Source of the DNA: Fortiea sp. LEGE XX443
GTDB taxonomy: Bacteria; Cyanobacteriota; Cyanobacteriia; Cyanobacteriales; Nostocaceae
Length of the DNA: 64,000 nucleotides
Direction of reading: 5' to 3'
Assembly: GCF_015206815.1 (NCBI RefSeq)
Contig: NZ_JADEXZ010000004.1
Location: 1 to 64,000, forward strand
This document shows positions 34,238-43,685 of the stretch, piece by piece (position 1 is the stretch's first letter; each line of letters opens with the position of its first letter). Made by a program: the position numbers and the translations under genes. The notes below the pieces were generated by a model. It saw only the letters and a list, made by a program, of their open reading frames with translations, had not been told where the DNA came from and searched no databases.

Positions 34238-35713
34238 CTAAACAATCTGCAAAACCACAAGTGTCATATCATCAGTGTTTTGTCTATCAGCACCAATAAA
34301 CTGCTGAACTTGGTTAAATAAATAATCTACAATTTCTTCTGGCCCATTGCAATACCGACAAGCGGCGCTGAAGGCTGCTACAAAATTTTCTTCATCGAAG
34401 CGATCGCCACTAGCGGCCGCCGCATCAGTCAAGCCATCTGTATAATAAATTACTGTATCTCCAGGTTCTAACTGTGCCTGAGCATCTTCATATTGGCTAT
34501 TAGCATCTAAACCAATAAGCATCCCTAGAGTATCTAAACGGGTAACTGTTTTTGTTGCTGCGTGCCACCATAAGGGAGGATTATGTGCCGCATTACTGTA
34601 CGACAAAATGCGATTTCTGGGATTGTACTCTGAATAAAACAACGTCACAAAGCGGTGAGAATTTTCTAAATCCGCATACATGACTCGATTCAAATTTTGC
34701 AAAATTCCAGATGGGGAATTGCCATGTAATACTTCACCCCTCAACATTCCCCGCATCATTGTCATGATTAATCCAGCCGGGACACCTTTCCCCATCACAT
34801 CCCCAATCACAAAACCCCAACGACTGGTTTCTGGAGAAATTCTACTGATTAACTGCAACTGATTATGATTGGTAGGAATGAAGTCGTAATAGTCGCCACC
34901 TACTCGATTAGCAGGTTTACAACGCGCAGCTAGTTCTACACCAGGAATATTAGGACATTGACGTGGTAGAAGTCGCCTTTGAATTTCTGCTCCAATTTCT
35001 AATTCTTGGTCTAGGCGTTCTTTTTTCCTCAGTTCTACAGCTAGTTCATCATTTTCAATTGCGACTGCTGTTTGGTCTGCGACTAAGCGCACTAGTTTTT
35101 GTCTGGTTTCTGTCCAGCTATAATCTGGATCACGGCTTAAGACGTAGAGCCACCCTCGTTCTGTATGCTTGACTAAAATTGCCGTGCCAAATATTTGTAC
35201 ATCTGGCCCCAAATAGCGGTGCATCTGATCGTCTAAAATCCCCGTAGAATTTGCTAGAGGGGTGCCATTGGGTAGCAATGTAATTTGACTGCTTGCTGTT
35301 TCTAGCGCTTTGCGGATATTTTTGCGCTGGCGACTATCCTGCCAGTGTAGCTGCTCTAATCTGACTTGACCGTTAGGTTTGTAGAGAAATAAGGCACTAC
35401 CATCGGCATCTGTTACCCTCGTTGCCATCAACGGAATTAGTTCTAAAAACTGATTCAAATTATTGAAGCTTCTGAGGGCAAATCCTAAAGAACTCAGTAA
35501 ATCTTGAATTTTGTTCTGTTCTCGGTGTAACCTGGCGACGAGTTCTTTTAGTGCCACGACTGGTGTGACATCCGTCGCGGCACTGTTATTACTATCAGTA
35601 GGTTGAAAAGGCACTTGAGACACAGGCACAGATACTATCCAGTTAAGAGTAATAGATTGTAGATTACTTAATAAATTTTTTGAGAAAAATATTGCTAAAC
35701 CATATTGAGACAA
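34238..35713 (-). CDS. GAF-SpoIIE (PP2C) serine phosphatase
   Basis: 491 residues. About 60-230 form a GAF-like sensory domain (FNNLNQFLELIPLMATRVTDADGSALFLYKP), followed by a coiled linker (ELRKKERLDQELEIGAEIQRRLLP). The C-terminal PP2C-type phosphatase (about 260-491) has metal-site aspartates in GGDYYDF, GDVMGKGVPAG, YTDGLTDA and NTDDMTLVV. Such enzymes dephosphorylate anti-anti-sigma factors in partner-switching pathways. The annotated N-terminal ~25 residues are hydrophobic and may be an extension; a GTG giving VSVPVSQVPF would start 25 codons later. No anti-sigma genes are adjacent. Confidence 0.88.
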   Translation of the reverse strand: MSQYGLAIFFSKNLLSNLQSITLNWIVSVPVSQVPFQPTDSNNSAATDVTPVVALKELVARLHREQNKIQDLLSSLGFALRSFNNLNQFLELIPLMATRVTDADGSALFLYKPNGQVRLEQLHWQDSRQRKNIRKALETASSQITLLPNGTPLANSTGILDDQMHRYLGPDVQIFGTAILVKHTERGWLYVLSRDPDYSWTETRQKLVRLVADQTAVAIENDELAVELRKKERLDQELEIGAEIQRRLLPRQCPNIPGVELAARCKPANRVGGDYYDFIPTNHNQLQLISRISPETSRWGFVIGDVMGKGVPAGLIMTMMRGMLRGEVLHGNSPSGILQNLNRVMYADLENSHRFVTLFYSEYNPRNRILSYSNAAHNPPLWWHAATKTVTRLDTLGMLIGLDANSQYEDAQAQLEPGDTVIYYTDGLTDAAAASGDRFDEENFVAAFSAACRYCNGPEEIVDYLFNQVQQFIGADRQNTDDMTLVVLQIV

Positions 35714-36473
35714 GATTTGTCAATTTAGCAAGAGTAGAAAGACGTAGGGTTTAGCTAGAAAAAAGTATGGCATTTGCTGATTTCGTTTCTAACTAAATAC
35801 AGATCGTGTATTTTTACTGAAAAAATGATTAGCATAAATCAGTAACTTCCTCTATTGCCTAGAAAGCTTTTCAGTATTAGGGAAGTGGATTAGCAAATCA
35901 TACATCATGAAACATAAAATTCCTTAATTAATAAATAAATTTTCTCAACTTTTTTAAGTTTTTATTGTCTTAGAAAAAATCGACAGATACTGAACTAAAC
36001 GATAACTGAAACTTTTAAGTTAAAAGTTTCATCTGTTGTTGTAGTTTGAGCAGTTTTCTAACGTCTAATTTATCTCCAGAGAATATTAATGGATTCTTAA
36101 ATTAGGCAACTTCATACTGTAGTCCTCAGTTAGACCAGCTTGTTTAGGTTGTTAGAACAGCAGTAGTGAAATTTTAGCAGGGTTCGCCTTTGCCTAGTCA
36201 CGAACTAAAGAGCTTCAGGTTTTTTGTTTTTTCCAGTATTTATAGCAGTTCTCAATTTGGTTTACAAGGTGATTGCTAAGAGTACAATCCTTGCACGTAT
36301 GTACAGTTGATTGTTGCAGAAGTTAGGCTTGAGTGAGTGTCTCAACAGAAGCGTAACGCACTCCTCTAAGACTGTGCATGTGGAAATTATTGCGATCGCC
36401 TAGTTAACAGATTCTACACTGTCCGCTGCTGACAAAACTTCTGCATCAGCTAACGTCAGTGTAGGATGTTGTG
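35714..36473. other. A+T-rich gene-free region
   Basis: About 760 bases without a convincing gene or repeat. It holds the upstream region of the SpoIIE phosphatase and the 3' side of ftsY. A minus-strand stretch at 36408-36480, in another frame over the ftsY end, reads ALEWLAQHPTLTLADAEVL followed by SAADSVESVN and a stop; it looks protein-like but has no start and is likely a relic or chance. Confidence 0.5.
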
Positions 36474-38018
36474 CTAACCACTCAAGAGCGCCTCGACAAA
36501 CTCGTAGCTAGAAAAAGGACGTAAGTCTTCAATTCCTTCGCCTGCACCAATAAAACGAATCGGTAAACCCAACTGCTGCACCACAGCCAGTGCTACACCT
36601 CCCTTGGCTGTGCCGTCTAGCTTGGTTAATACTACACCACTGAGTTGGGCTGCTTGAGAAAATACTTCCGCTTGGCGCAAGCCATTTTGTCCGAGGGTGG
36701 CATCTAGTACCAACAAGGATTCGATTTTGGCATTAGGAGCTTTTTTGTCGATAATCCGGCGAACCTTACTCAGTTCATCCATTAAGTTCTTTTTATTTTG
36801 CAATCGCCCAGCGGTATCAACTAATAATAATTCTGTCTCTCGTGCTTGGGCGGCGGCGATCGCATCAAATACCACGGCGGCTGGGTCTGTATTTTTACCG
36901 GGGTTGGCAATTACTTCTACGCCGCTTCTGGTTCCCCAAACCTTCACCTGTTCTACAGCCGCCGCCCGGAAAGTATCTGCTGCACCAATCAAGCATTTAT
37001 AGCCAGATTTTTGAGCTAAATGAGCAATTTTACCGATAGTTGTAGTTTTACCCGCACCATTTACACCAGTAATTAACCAAATATTTAAATTGTCTTTTTC
37101 TGGGGCAAAGCTAGGTTTGTCAGATTTACGAATTGGCTCATCTAACATATCCCGCAGAATTTTTTTTAAGTAAGCGATCGCTTCTTCTGGGGGAGTAATT
37201 TCTTCACGCAGTTGTTTCTGTAAAGCACTGATGATATGGTCTGTGGCTTCTACACCCACATCGGCTTGTAAAAGTACAGATTCAATTTCTGCTACAGCCG
37301 CTTGGTTAAGTGGCCCTTGTCCAACAATTGCTTTAAGTTGGTTGAGAATGCTTCGGCGGGTTTTGTCTAATCCTTGCCGTAACTTTTTCAGCCAAGTTAT
37401 TTCTTCAATAGAAATATCTTCTGCTCGTCTACCTTGAGCCGCCAACAATTCTGCTGACCAGACAAATCCTTCGTCAAACACCAAATCCGGTATTTCTGTG
37501 TCAGTTTCTTGGCTAAGAGTAGCTGGTTGCGCCAACTCCGGTTCTGGTACTTCAATAGCGCTGGCGATCAATCGTTCTTGTTTGGCTTGCCGTTCTGCTG
37601 CTGCTCGTTCTAAGAAAGACAAAGCAGCTGGCTCGCCTGGCTCTGTTTCTGTGACTGCAATTTCTGGCTCTGTTGCAGGTAATTCCTCAACAGTTGTCTC
37701 TAGTACTTCTGGTGATGGCGTTTCTATAATTGCCGCAGGTTCTTGGTTAGAGGTTATTACCTCTTCCGTTACTGCTGCTAACGTCTCTGAGGCTGTTTCT
37801 TCAGGTTCAGACTGTTGTTTTTGCTGAATGTTTTTGTAGGCAGCTTTAGCAAACGCCAACAAGTCTGCTGCCGAGTCTGGTGCAGTTGCTGGGTTTGCAT
37901 CTGATGTTTCGGTTGCCTCTGATTGGGTTGCTGGTGTTGGAGCCGTTTCTCCCTGTTGGGTTGGAGAGGGGATATTAGAAGAATCGTTATCTTGACGACG
38001 AAACCAATTAAAAGCCAT
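36474..38018 (-). CDS. ftsY: Signal recognition particle receptor FtsY
   Basis: 514 residues. The first ~200 are an acidic, Glu/Ala/Pro-rich A domain typical of FtsY, variable and probably membrane-tethering. The NG domain follows: helical N domain (LRQGLDKTRRSILNQLKAIVG) and GTPase with P-loop GVNGAGKTTTIGKIAH, DTFRAAAVEQ, DTAGR and TKLDGTAKGG, and the C-terminal GAGEGIEDLRPF. FtsY docks SRP-ribosome complexes at the membrane for co-translational insertion. Third gene in a DUF502-nusB-ftsY run on the minus strand. Confidence 0.96.
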   Translation of the reverse strand: MAFNWFRRQDNDSSNIPSPTQQGETAPTPATQSEATETSDANPATAPDSAADLLAFAKAAYKNIQQKQQSEPEETASETLAAVTEEVITSNQEPAAIIETPSPEVLETTVEELPATEPEIAVTETEPGEPAALSFLERAAAERQAKQERLIASAIEVPEPELAQPATLSQETDTEIPDLVFDEGFVWSAELLAAQGRRAEDISIEEITWLKKLRQGLDKTRRSILNQLKAIVGQGPLNQAAVAEIESVLLQADVGVEATDHIISALQKQLREEITPPEEAIAYLKKILRDMLDEPIRKSDKPSFAPEKDNLNIWLITGVNGAGKTTTIGKIAHLAQKSGYKCLIGAADTFRAAAVEQVKVWGTRSGVEVIANPGKNTDPAAVVFDAIAAAQARETELLLVDTAGRLQNKKNLMDELSKVRRIIDKKAPNAKIESLLVLDATLGQNGLRQAEVFSQAAQLSGVVLTKLDGTAKGGVALAVVQQLGLPIRFIGAGEGIEDLRPFSSYEFVEALLSG

Positions 38019-38232
38019 TGCCGCTAACGGTGTTAGTTGTGATGTTAAGTTAGGAGTTATGAGTTAGTAAGTTATGAGTTTAATTGAATTTGTTACTCTT
38101 CCCTAGGGTGAAAACCTCCGGGATATCCTCACCTCTCAATGTCGAGTACTGGGAGGGGTAATTAATACCCCGCAAGCAACTGACTTCTCCTCACGTTCAA
38201 CTCACAACTTAGCATTCATAATGGTTACAAAT

Positions 38233-38874
38233 TTAGGATAAAACACTGGTCAATTTTTTTTGTTCTGTGAATCGGCGCAGAACCCCATTGATGAATCGAT
38301 GACCTTCATCACCGCTGTAGCGTTTGGCAAGCAACACTGCTTCATTAATCGCCACGCTGTTAGGAAGGTTGAAAAACTCCATTTCAGCCACAGCGATACG
38401 GAGAATATCGCGGTCAATTTGCGCTAGGCGATTGACTTGCCAATCTACCAAAGCAGCAGCTAGTTGTTCATCGATTAAGATGCGATGTTCATTGACTATT
38501 TTGACAATCTGGATGGCATATCTGCCAACTTCTCGGTCTTGATTTGCTAGTTGAATCAATTCGGGGAACTCAACGGCTGCACCCAATTGATTAATAGCAG
38601 TTTGAGTGTAAGAGATTGCTTCTTGCAGCATAGTTCTCGCGGTATTCATGTCTGAAGCACGAGTTTGGCTGGTTAAGAGGCGATCGTTACTGCGTTGGAG
38701 TTCAGCAGCAGCATTGTCTAGGGTATCTTGAACTTCTGCTCTGAGGGTACGCACAGTTGCTAACACTAATTTGGGCAGATGTTCTTCGGTTAATTTTTTA
38801 GGGTTTACAGGTAGCTGGCTAAGACTTAACAGCGCCAGTTCGCGAGCGATTTGTTGAGGTTTGCGGTCTTGCAT
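38233..38874 (-). CDS. nusB: Transcription antitermination factor NusB
   Basis: 213 residues, longer than E. coli NusB because of an insertion in the middle, as usual in cyanobacteria. The N-terminus is [22 protein letters not shown], and the C-terminal core has the conserved [47 protein letters not shown]. NusB binds boxA RNA with S10 for rRNA antitermination. Lies between the DUF502 gene and ftsY, 100-215 bases apart, probably co-transcribed. Confidence 0.94.
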   Translation of the reverse strand: MQDRKPQQIARELALLSLSQLPVNPKKLTEEHLPKLVLATVRTLRAEVQDTLDNAAAELQRSNDRLLTSQTRASDMNTARTMLQEAISYTQTAINQLGAAVEFPELIQLANQDREVGRYAIQIVKIVNEHRILIDEQLAAALVDWQVNRLAQIDRDILRIAVAEMEFFNLPNSVAINEAVLLAKRYSGDEGHRFINGVLRRFTEQKKLTSVLS

Positions 38875-38978
38875 GGAAGTGAGTGCTTAAGCACTAAATT
38901 GGGGGTTAAAAGTTAATTGATTTTGGCAGAGCCAGACATTCATAATATCTATTTACTTGTGTCTTTGCCGGATAGATT

Positions 38979-39752
38979 TTATATTTCTTCGGTGGAAATT
39001 ACTGAACGCTTTGTGTCTCTGGTTGAAGTTGCCAAATTTTGTTCTTGAGCCAGAATTAGGGGAGGTAGGGGCGTATTTGGGGCAAAAATCCCACCAGAGA
39101 CTATGACCTTAAAGGCATCTTCTATGGACATTGAGAGGTTAATTACCTCATCCTCTGGTACTACTGCATACCATCCTGTTGTTGGGTTGGGAGCGGTGGG
39201 AATGAAAACGCTCAACATTGGATGAGACATCTTGGATTGAATCTCACTACCGATCGCACCTGTAACAAAAGCGATCGCCCAAATTCCTTTTCTGGGATAC
39301 TCTACTAAAACTACACCGCGAAACTTGCCATTAGAATCTTTGAGTATTGTTTCTAAAAGCTGTTTCAGGGTTGTATATACTTGTCCCGCTAAGGGAATTG
39401 CCTGTAATACTCGCTCACCAACATCGAGCAACCACCGCCCAGCAATATTTCGAGCCATTAACCCAATTAAGAGAATACTTAACAGTGGTACGGCTAAACC
39501 CACTGCCAAATTCAGTATGTTTACTAATATCGGATGTAGCCCATCAAAAGGATTTAGTTGTTTGGGTATTTTGGTGAGAAAGTTGATTACCCAAGTGGCG
39601 ATCGTAATCGTTAGCCAGATAGTTGTTGCCAACGGAATCACCACTAACAATCCAGCTATCAGGTCATTTTTTAAGTCCTGCTTTAGGCGATCGATTCCCA
39701 AACCCCGTTTCTCCTTTTTTAGCTTAGTGAAATTCTGATGATCGGAATTCAT
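38979..39752 (-). CDS. DUF502 family membrane protein
   Basis: 257 residues of the DUF502 family. Two membrane helices are clear: LIAGLLVVIPLATTIWLTITIATWVI and LNLAVGLAVPLLSILLIGLMAR, followed by a soluble domain with IPLAGQVYTTLKQLLE, VVLVEYPRKGIWAIAFVTG and VFIPTAPNPTTGWYAVVPEDEV. These are the hallmarks of the family. Function is unknown; plant homologues are membrane proteins. First gene of a run with nusB and ftsY. Confidence 0.88.
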   Translation of the reverse strand: MNSDHQNFTKLKKEKRGLGIDRLKQDLKNDLIAGLLVVIPLATTIWLTITIATWVINFLTKIPKQLNPFDGLHPILVNILNLAVGLAVPLLSILLIGLMARNIAGRWLLDVGERVLQAIPLAGQVYTTLKQLLETILKDSNGKFRGVVLVEYPRKGIWAIAFVTGAIGSEIQSKMSHPMLSVFIPTAPNPTTGWYAVVPEDEVINLSMSIEDAFKVIVSGGIFAPNTPLPPLILAQEQNLATSTRDTKRSVISTEEI

Positions 39753-40140
39753 CCCAACATATATTTCAGATGGGGAAAGCCGTACTTATGACATTTTTGA
39801 CCATAAGCTATTGTCCGAAAAGGTAACAGACCGCCTGTTGCCTTAATAGTAGGCTGTTGCTGCTGGAAAAGTATTTATTTTCAACCAAACTGGTTGACAG
39901 TTGTTCCATCTGCGAGGATGTTACTTTTCTTTGTACAGCGTGTAAATGATTGTTGCAATTATTTTAATTATTACTGATCCTACCGCGCTCTATCAAAATC
40001 TGCCTATGATTCTCAAAGCTAGACAACACAGCTACAAGATTGCTTTTAATTAGCCCAGAACTAGCCAGTCAGTCAAGGAGACTTTTCTGAAAAACTTTTG
40101 TTATAAATTTTAATAAAATTAGGTGACAGAAACTACCAAA
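39753..40140. other. Intergenic region without a gene
   Basis: About 390 bases with no coding frame and no clear repeat, between the upstream side of the DUF502 gene and the terminator of the hps cluster. Confidence 0.6.
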
Positions 40141-40168
40141 GATGAAGTCTGAAATTTCAGACTTCATC
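40141..40168 (-). terminator. 28-bp perfect palindrome at the end of the hps cluster
   Basis: The half-site GATGAAGTCTGAAA is followed directly by its reverse complement. It sits about 16 bases after the last gene of the minus-strand hps cluster, as expected for a terminator. A+T content around it is high. Confidence 0.65.
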
Positions 40169-40184
40169 ATTTGCACTTCCCTCC

Positions 40185-41072
40185 TCATCCTTCTCCAGCA
40201 ATCTGTTTAGCTAAGGCTTTGCTTTCCTCAATTTGATATGTTGTGTCTAAACTAGCTGTAGGCAAATACTTCATCTCCCATACTTTCAGCAAAATTAAGT
40301 ATTCATAAAAAGCCTGCAATGTACACCAAGCCATTCCGGCGCGACCATCTAAGCAGCCACCTAAAAGAAAATACATATATAAAAAGCGTAACAAAGGTCT
40401 GGCAGGTAAACGCAAAGACAAGTCTTTTAAGGCACGCCGTCTTTCTACTTCAGTTTTACCCAAAAATAAATCTCGCCAGTCAACTTTGCCATTTTCTAGT
40501 TGATGTAGCGTCTCCCTGGCTTCATCTGTGGAATAACGATTGTGTTTTTCAATCCAACGGCTCAAACCCTTGCTACAAGTGTAATGCGGGTAGGTTTCTT
40601 TTAAAAAGCTAGTAGCACCGTTGCAAACTTCTCGTTCTGTGTGACCATAATCTGTAAACCAGACCTGACCGTGGCGGAAAAGACGCATTTGGTAACGGGG
40701 ATATTGGGTACTGTAGCGAATCCACTGATTCATGAACATGACTCGTTCAGCCACGTAGTAGCCAATGTAGTTTGGGTTCCCCATAGCTTGCTCACACTCA
40801 GCAAATAGTTCTGGTGTCATCCGCTCATCAGCTTCGAGAATGTAAACCCACTCATGTTTCGGGGAGATAGATTCTAACATCCAAGTCCGTTGACGACCGT
40901 GGCTTTCAAAGGCATGTTGGACAACGCGGATGGGATAACGACTGGCAATTTCCACAGTGCGATCGCTACTGCACGAGTCTACAACTATGATGTCATCTGA
41001 TAGCATTGCCGACTCGATACAAGGTGCAATATCTAGTTCTTCGTTATATGTAAGTATGTAAATTGAGAACAT
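40185..41072 (-). CDS. GT2 glycosyltransferase at the end of the hps cluster
   Basis: 295-residue glycosyltransferase of family GT2, KdtX/WaaE-like branch. FSIYILTYNEELDIAPCIESAM and the DDIIVVDSCSSDRTVEIA nucleotide-binding region open the A-fold; ILEADERMTPEL carries the DxD-like acidic site; the C-terminal part has hydrophobic segments. It is the most distal gene of the hps cluster and may correspond to hpsK of Nostoc punctiforme, but I did not confirm the letter. Expected to add sugars to the hormogonium polysaccharide on the cytoplasmic face. Confidence 0.82.
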   Translation of the reverse strand: MFSIYILTYNEELDIAPCIESAMLSDDIIVVDSCSSDRTVEIASRYPIRVVQHAFESHGRQRTWMLESISPKHEWVYILEADERMTPELFAECEQAMGNPNYIGYYVAERVMFMNQWIRYSTQYPRYQMRLFRHGQVWFTDYGHTEREVCNGATSFLKETYPHYTCSKGLSRWIEKHNRYSTDEARETLHQLENGKVDWRDLFLGKTEVERRRALKDLSLRLPARPLLRFLYMYFLLGGCLDGRAGMAWCTLQAFYEYLILLKVWEMKYLPTASLDTTYQIEESKALAKQIAGEG

Positions 41073-41113
41073 TTGCAGATTTTATAGCAATTTTACTAAC
41101 TGTTAATTACGAA

Positions 41114-41192
41114 AAAGTATGAAGTGTGGAGGATAAAATTACCCTTCGGGAAGCCACCCAACGGGTGTCTACATACTTCACACTTCATACTT
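41114..41192. repeat. Palindromic intergenic element after hpsJ
   Basis: AAAGTATGAAGTGTG (41114-41128) pairs with CACACTTCATACTT (41179-41192). The loop contains CTTCGGGAAGCCACCC. It lies just downstream of hpsJ on the minus strand and could also end or slow transcription. Confidence 0.55.
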
Positions 41193-41202
41193 CATACTTT
41201 CC

Positions 41203-42054
41203 TTACCGTGCAGCTGCTTTACGTCCACTCGTTTGTGGAGCGCCGCCACCTCTTAACCCTGTCCAACCGATAATAATGTAGCCAATAGACAACAAAAGAC
41301 TGCTCATTCCAATCCGTAATCCAGACTTCCACGCATTGTCTCTAGCTTGTTTTTCAGCATCTTCTTTGCGCTGGCGAATTTGGCTGACTCGTTGAGTGGC
41401 TAGTCCTTGAGGATCTGTTTGTTGGGCTATAAATTTGTCCAGTTCTTGAGGATTAGCTTTAAACTTCTTGAGTAAATCTTTTTGTGATTGCGGCAGTTGG
41501 GGACTTTCAAGAGCTTGTTTATACTTTTGATCATCTTTCATTAACTCAGAAAACTGCGCTCTTGCTTGGGCGCGGAGTTGTTCTAATTGAGCCTTACCCT
41601 GATCAGTATTTAGTTGAGCCTGAAATTGATTTAGCTGGTTTTTCAGTTGGGTTTCTGCCTGATCTGCCTCTTGACTAATTTGATTGATAGTTTGGGCTTT
41701 GGCTTGATTGACATTATTCAGGTGCAGAGGGAAAATCAGCAAGAAAATTAGCCCTAAGATACTGGATAGAATAAAAGCTGGGAATCGCAAGTCGATACCG
41801 CTTGGGCGATCGCCATCAATAGCACTATCAATCCAATAGCCAATTAACAGGGAACCTAAACCTACCATAGGCACAATACCGCGATCAACTAGGGCAGTTG
41901 CTAAGTTGATTTGCCATCCGCGATCGGTGGGTTGAAAGGGTAACAACAAAATTAAAAAGTCCAGCAAAAAGGACAAAATTAAAACTACCCCAATCACTTT
42001 GAGCGCGAGAGATGCGTTCCCGGAAGTAAAACGATTAGTCATAATATTTTCCAA
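41203..42054 (-). CDS. hpsJ: HpsJ-family protein of the hps cluster
   Basis: 283 residues with two membrane segments near the N-terminus (LALKVIGVVLILSFLLDFLILLLP; IVPMVGLGSLLIGYWI), a third (FILSSILGLIFLLIFPL) and a fourth near the end (GMSSLLLSIGYIIIGW). The middle is a Gln-rich coiled coil (QAETQLKNQLNQFQAQLN). The sequence and its position in the hps cluster match HpsJ of Nostoc punctiforme. Role in hormogonium polysaccharide secretion is from the cluster; mechanism unknown. An upstream ATG is four codons earlier than MTNRFTSGN and either may be used. Confidence 0.78.
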   Translation of the reverse strand: MENIMTNRFTSGNASLALKVIGVVLILSFLLDFLILLLPFQPTDRGWQINLATALVDRGIVPMVGLGSLLIGYWIDSAIDGDRPSGIDLRFPAFILSSILGLIFLLIFPLHLNNVNQAKAQTINQISQEADQAETQLKNQLNQFQAQLNTDQGKAQLEQLRAQARAQFSELMKDDQKYKQALESPQLPQSQKDLLKKFKANPQELDKFIAQQTDPQGLATQRVSQIRQRKEDAEKQARDNAWKSGLRIGMSSLLLSIGYIIIGWTGLRGGGAPQTSGRKAAAR

Positions 42055-42291
42055 ACTTATAGTGAATCAGCTTGATTGTCCTATTTAAAGTTACTGGAAT
42101 ATTGTTCCCATAACTTTGTCTGTTCAATAAAACTATGCTCTTATACGGAAAAGGCAAATGTAATACTAGTAGTTACCTGTAGGTTTTAAACTACACCACG
42201 GTAGCACTTGTTATCTTGTGTGTCTTCAGAAAATACTTGGTGTTTGAGAATATGAGGTTAGCTGGTATTGCTGCAAAAGACAACTGTTATT

Positions 42292-42963
42292 TTAAGCTTC
42301 TACGTCGCTATTTTCTCTCAATGCAACTTCCTGCTGTAAAAATTCCTCCCAAATTGAAATATCTTCTGGTCGATCAACATCGGCCAAAGCAGGTAAATAC
42401 ACATGTGATACATCAAGTTTTTCCGCAATAGTCACTGTTTGTTGTAATACTTGAGAAGTTCCCCAGTCGATGTTAGCGAATAATTCGGGGATGAGGCGAC
42501 GCAAACCAATTAAGTAGTAGCCACCATCAAGAGCAGGGCCAAGCACCAATTCAGCAGTTTGCAGTTGTTTGAAAGCTGTCGCCAAAAGTTGGGAAGTCAG
42601 TTCAGGGCAGTCGGTACCAATGATAATTACATGTTCGGCACTGTTTTGAAAAGCATCAAACAGCGATCGCTCCATCCGCAAACCTAAATCACCTTCACCT
42701 TGAGATTGGTAAAATAAATCCAACCCCAGCCAATCTTCCATTAGTTGCAAACTACCGCCAGCAAACCGCACTTCTACTGATATATCAGCAGCTTTTTGTA
42801 ATTCTTTAGCTTGCAACGTAGTATGTTCAGTCATCTGCTGTTGCAGATTAGCAGCACCAATACTACCCAAAGCGGGTATCAGTCGAGTTTTCGTCTTCCC
42901 TGGTTCTGGATAGCGAGTAAAAATAATCAAGTGCTGTTTTTGAATTTCTGGTAATTTCAGCAA
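42292..42963 (-). CDS. TIGR04282-type glycosyltransferase (DUF2064)
   Basis: 223-residue nucleotide-sugar transferase-like protein. LIIFTRYPEPGKTKTRLIPALG is the family start, IIIGTDCPELTSQLL and LGPALDGGYYLIGL are the core motifs. It lies between hpsH and hpsJ in the cluster, in the place where an hps gene of Nostoc punctiforme encodes a transferase, but I do not assign a letter. Homologues named for arsenosugar synthesis share the fold; here polysaccharide synthesis is more likely from context. Confidence 0.8.
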   Translation of the reverse strand: MLKLPEIQKQHLIIFTRYPEPGKTKTRLIPALGSIGAANLQQQMTEHTTLQAKELQKAADISVEVRFAGGSLQLMEDWLGLDLFYQSQGEGDLGLRMERSLFDAFQNSAEHVIIIGTDCPELTSQLLATAFKQLQTAELVLGPALDGGYYLIGLRRLIPELFANIDWGTSQVLQQTVTIAEKLDVSHVYLPALADVDRPEDISIWEEFLQQEVALRENSDVEA

Positions 42964-42998
42964 GCAATAACCTTAATTTTTCAACAACTCAAAATATT

Positions 42999-43667
42999 TT
43001 AGTAGCAATATTTATCATTTTCATTAGCTACGGAATTTTCTTTGCCTTTACGCATTGCTCCTAAAATCGTTGAAATATAAACACAGCGCCTAGCTTTCCC
43101 GCCTTGATCGCTATAAATAGTTAACTGTCCTAGTGTTTGCAGAGAAGTACTGCTGCACTCATCTCCGATTTGGTAAACTGGACAACCTTGGTAGTTAAAT
43201 ACAATTCGCCACACTTGCTGATTTTGAATAGTCTGTTTTGGCAAAGTCATCTCAGATTTATGTTTAATGTTTAAATCTTGATCAATATGTATACTTGGCG
43301 CTAAACTCTGCCATAAATTCTGATTATTTATCACATAGTTAGGGATGAACACACCTGTTTCAGCTTGATGAATTGCCCACTGTACAACGCCATTTTGCTC
43401 ACGAAAACTTACTTGTTGACTCAATTTATCTTTACTAGCTTGGCTTTGAGCTTGGCGCATAGCAAAATAAACTTTGTCTTGAGCCGCGTTAAGTTTTCTA
43501 ATTTCAATAAAAGCTAACCAACTGGGTAAAACTATTCCAGATAAAACACCAATAATTAAACCAACTACTAAAATTTCCGGTAGCGTGAAGCCACTACTAG
43601 AGTCATTACTTAAGATATTTTTTAACTTTACTCTATAAGATAAATGCACCTGAAAATAGTTATACAA
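42999..43667 (-). CDS. hpsH: Pseudopilin HpsH
   Basis: 222 residues. A prepilin peptidase site GFTLPEILVVGLIIGVLSGIVLP follows a ~25-residue leader, with cleavage after Gly and the Glu at +5. The start (TTG 43667) is uncertain; a GTG six codons later is possible. The mature protein has Cys pairs near the C-terminus (GCPVYQIGDECSS; RRCVYIST). It is the fourth pseudopilin of the cluster, separated from hpsB-D by the three glycosyltransferases. Pseudopilins build a pilus-like fibre used to push out the polysaccharide. Confidence 0.78.
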   Translation of the reverse strand: MYNYFQVHLSYRVKLKNILSNDSSSGFTLPEILVVGLIIGVLSGIVLPSWLAFIEIRKLNAAQDKVYFAMRQAQSQASKDKLSQQVSFREQNGVVQWAIHQAETGVFIPNYVINNQNLWQSLAPSIHIDQDLNIKHKSEMTLPKQTIQNQQVWRIVFNYQGCPVYQIGDECSSTSLQTLGQLTIYSDQGGKARRCVYISTILGAMRKGKENSVANENDKYCY

Positions 43668-43685
43668 TTACTTTGATGATTACTA

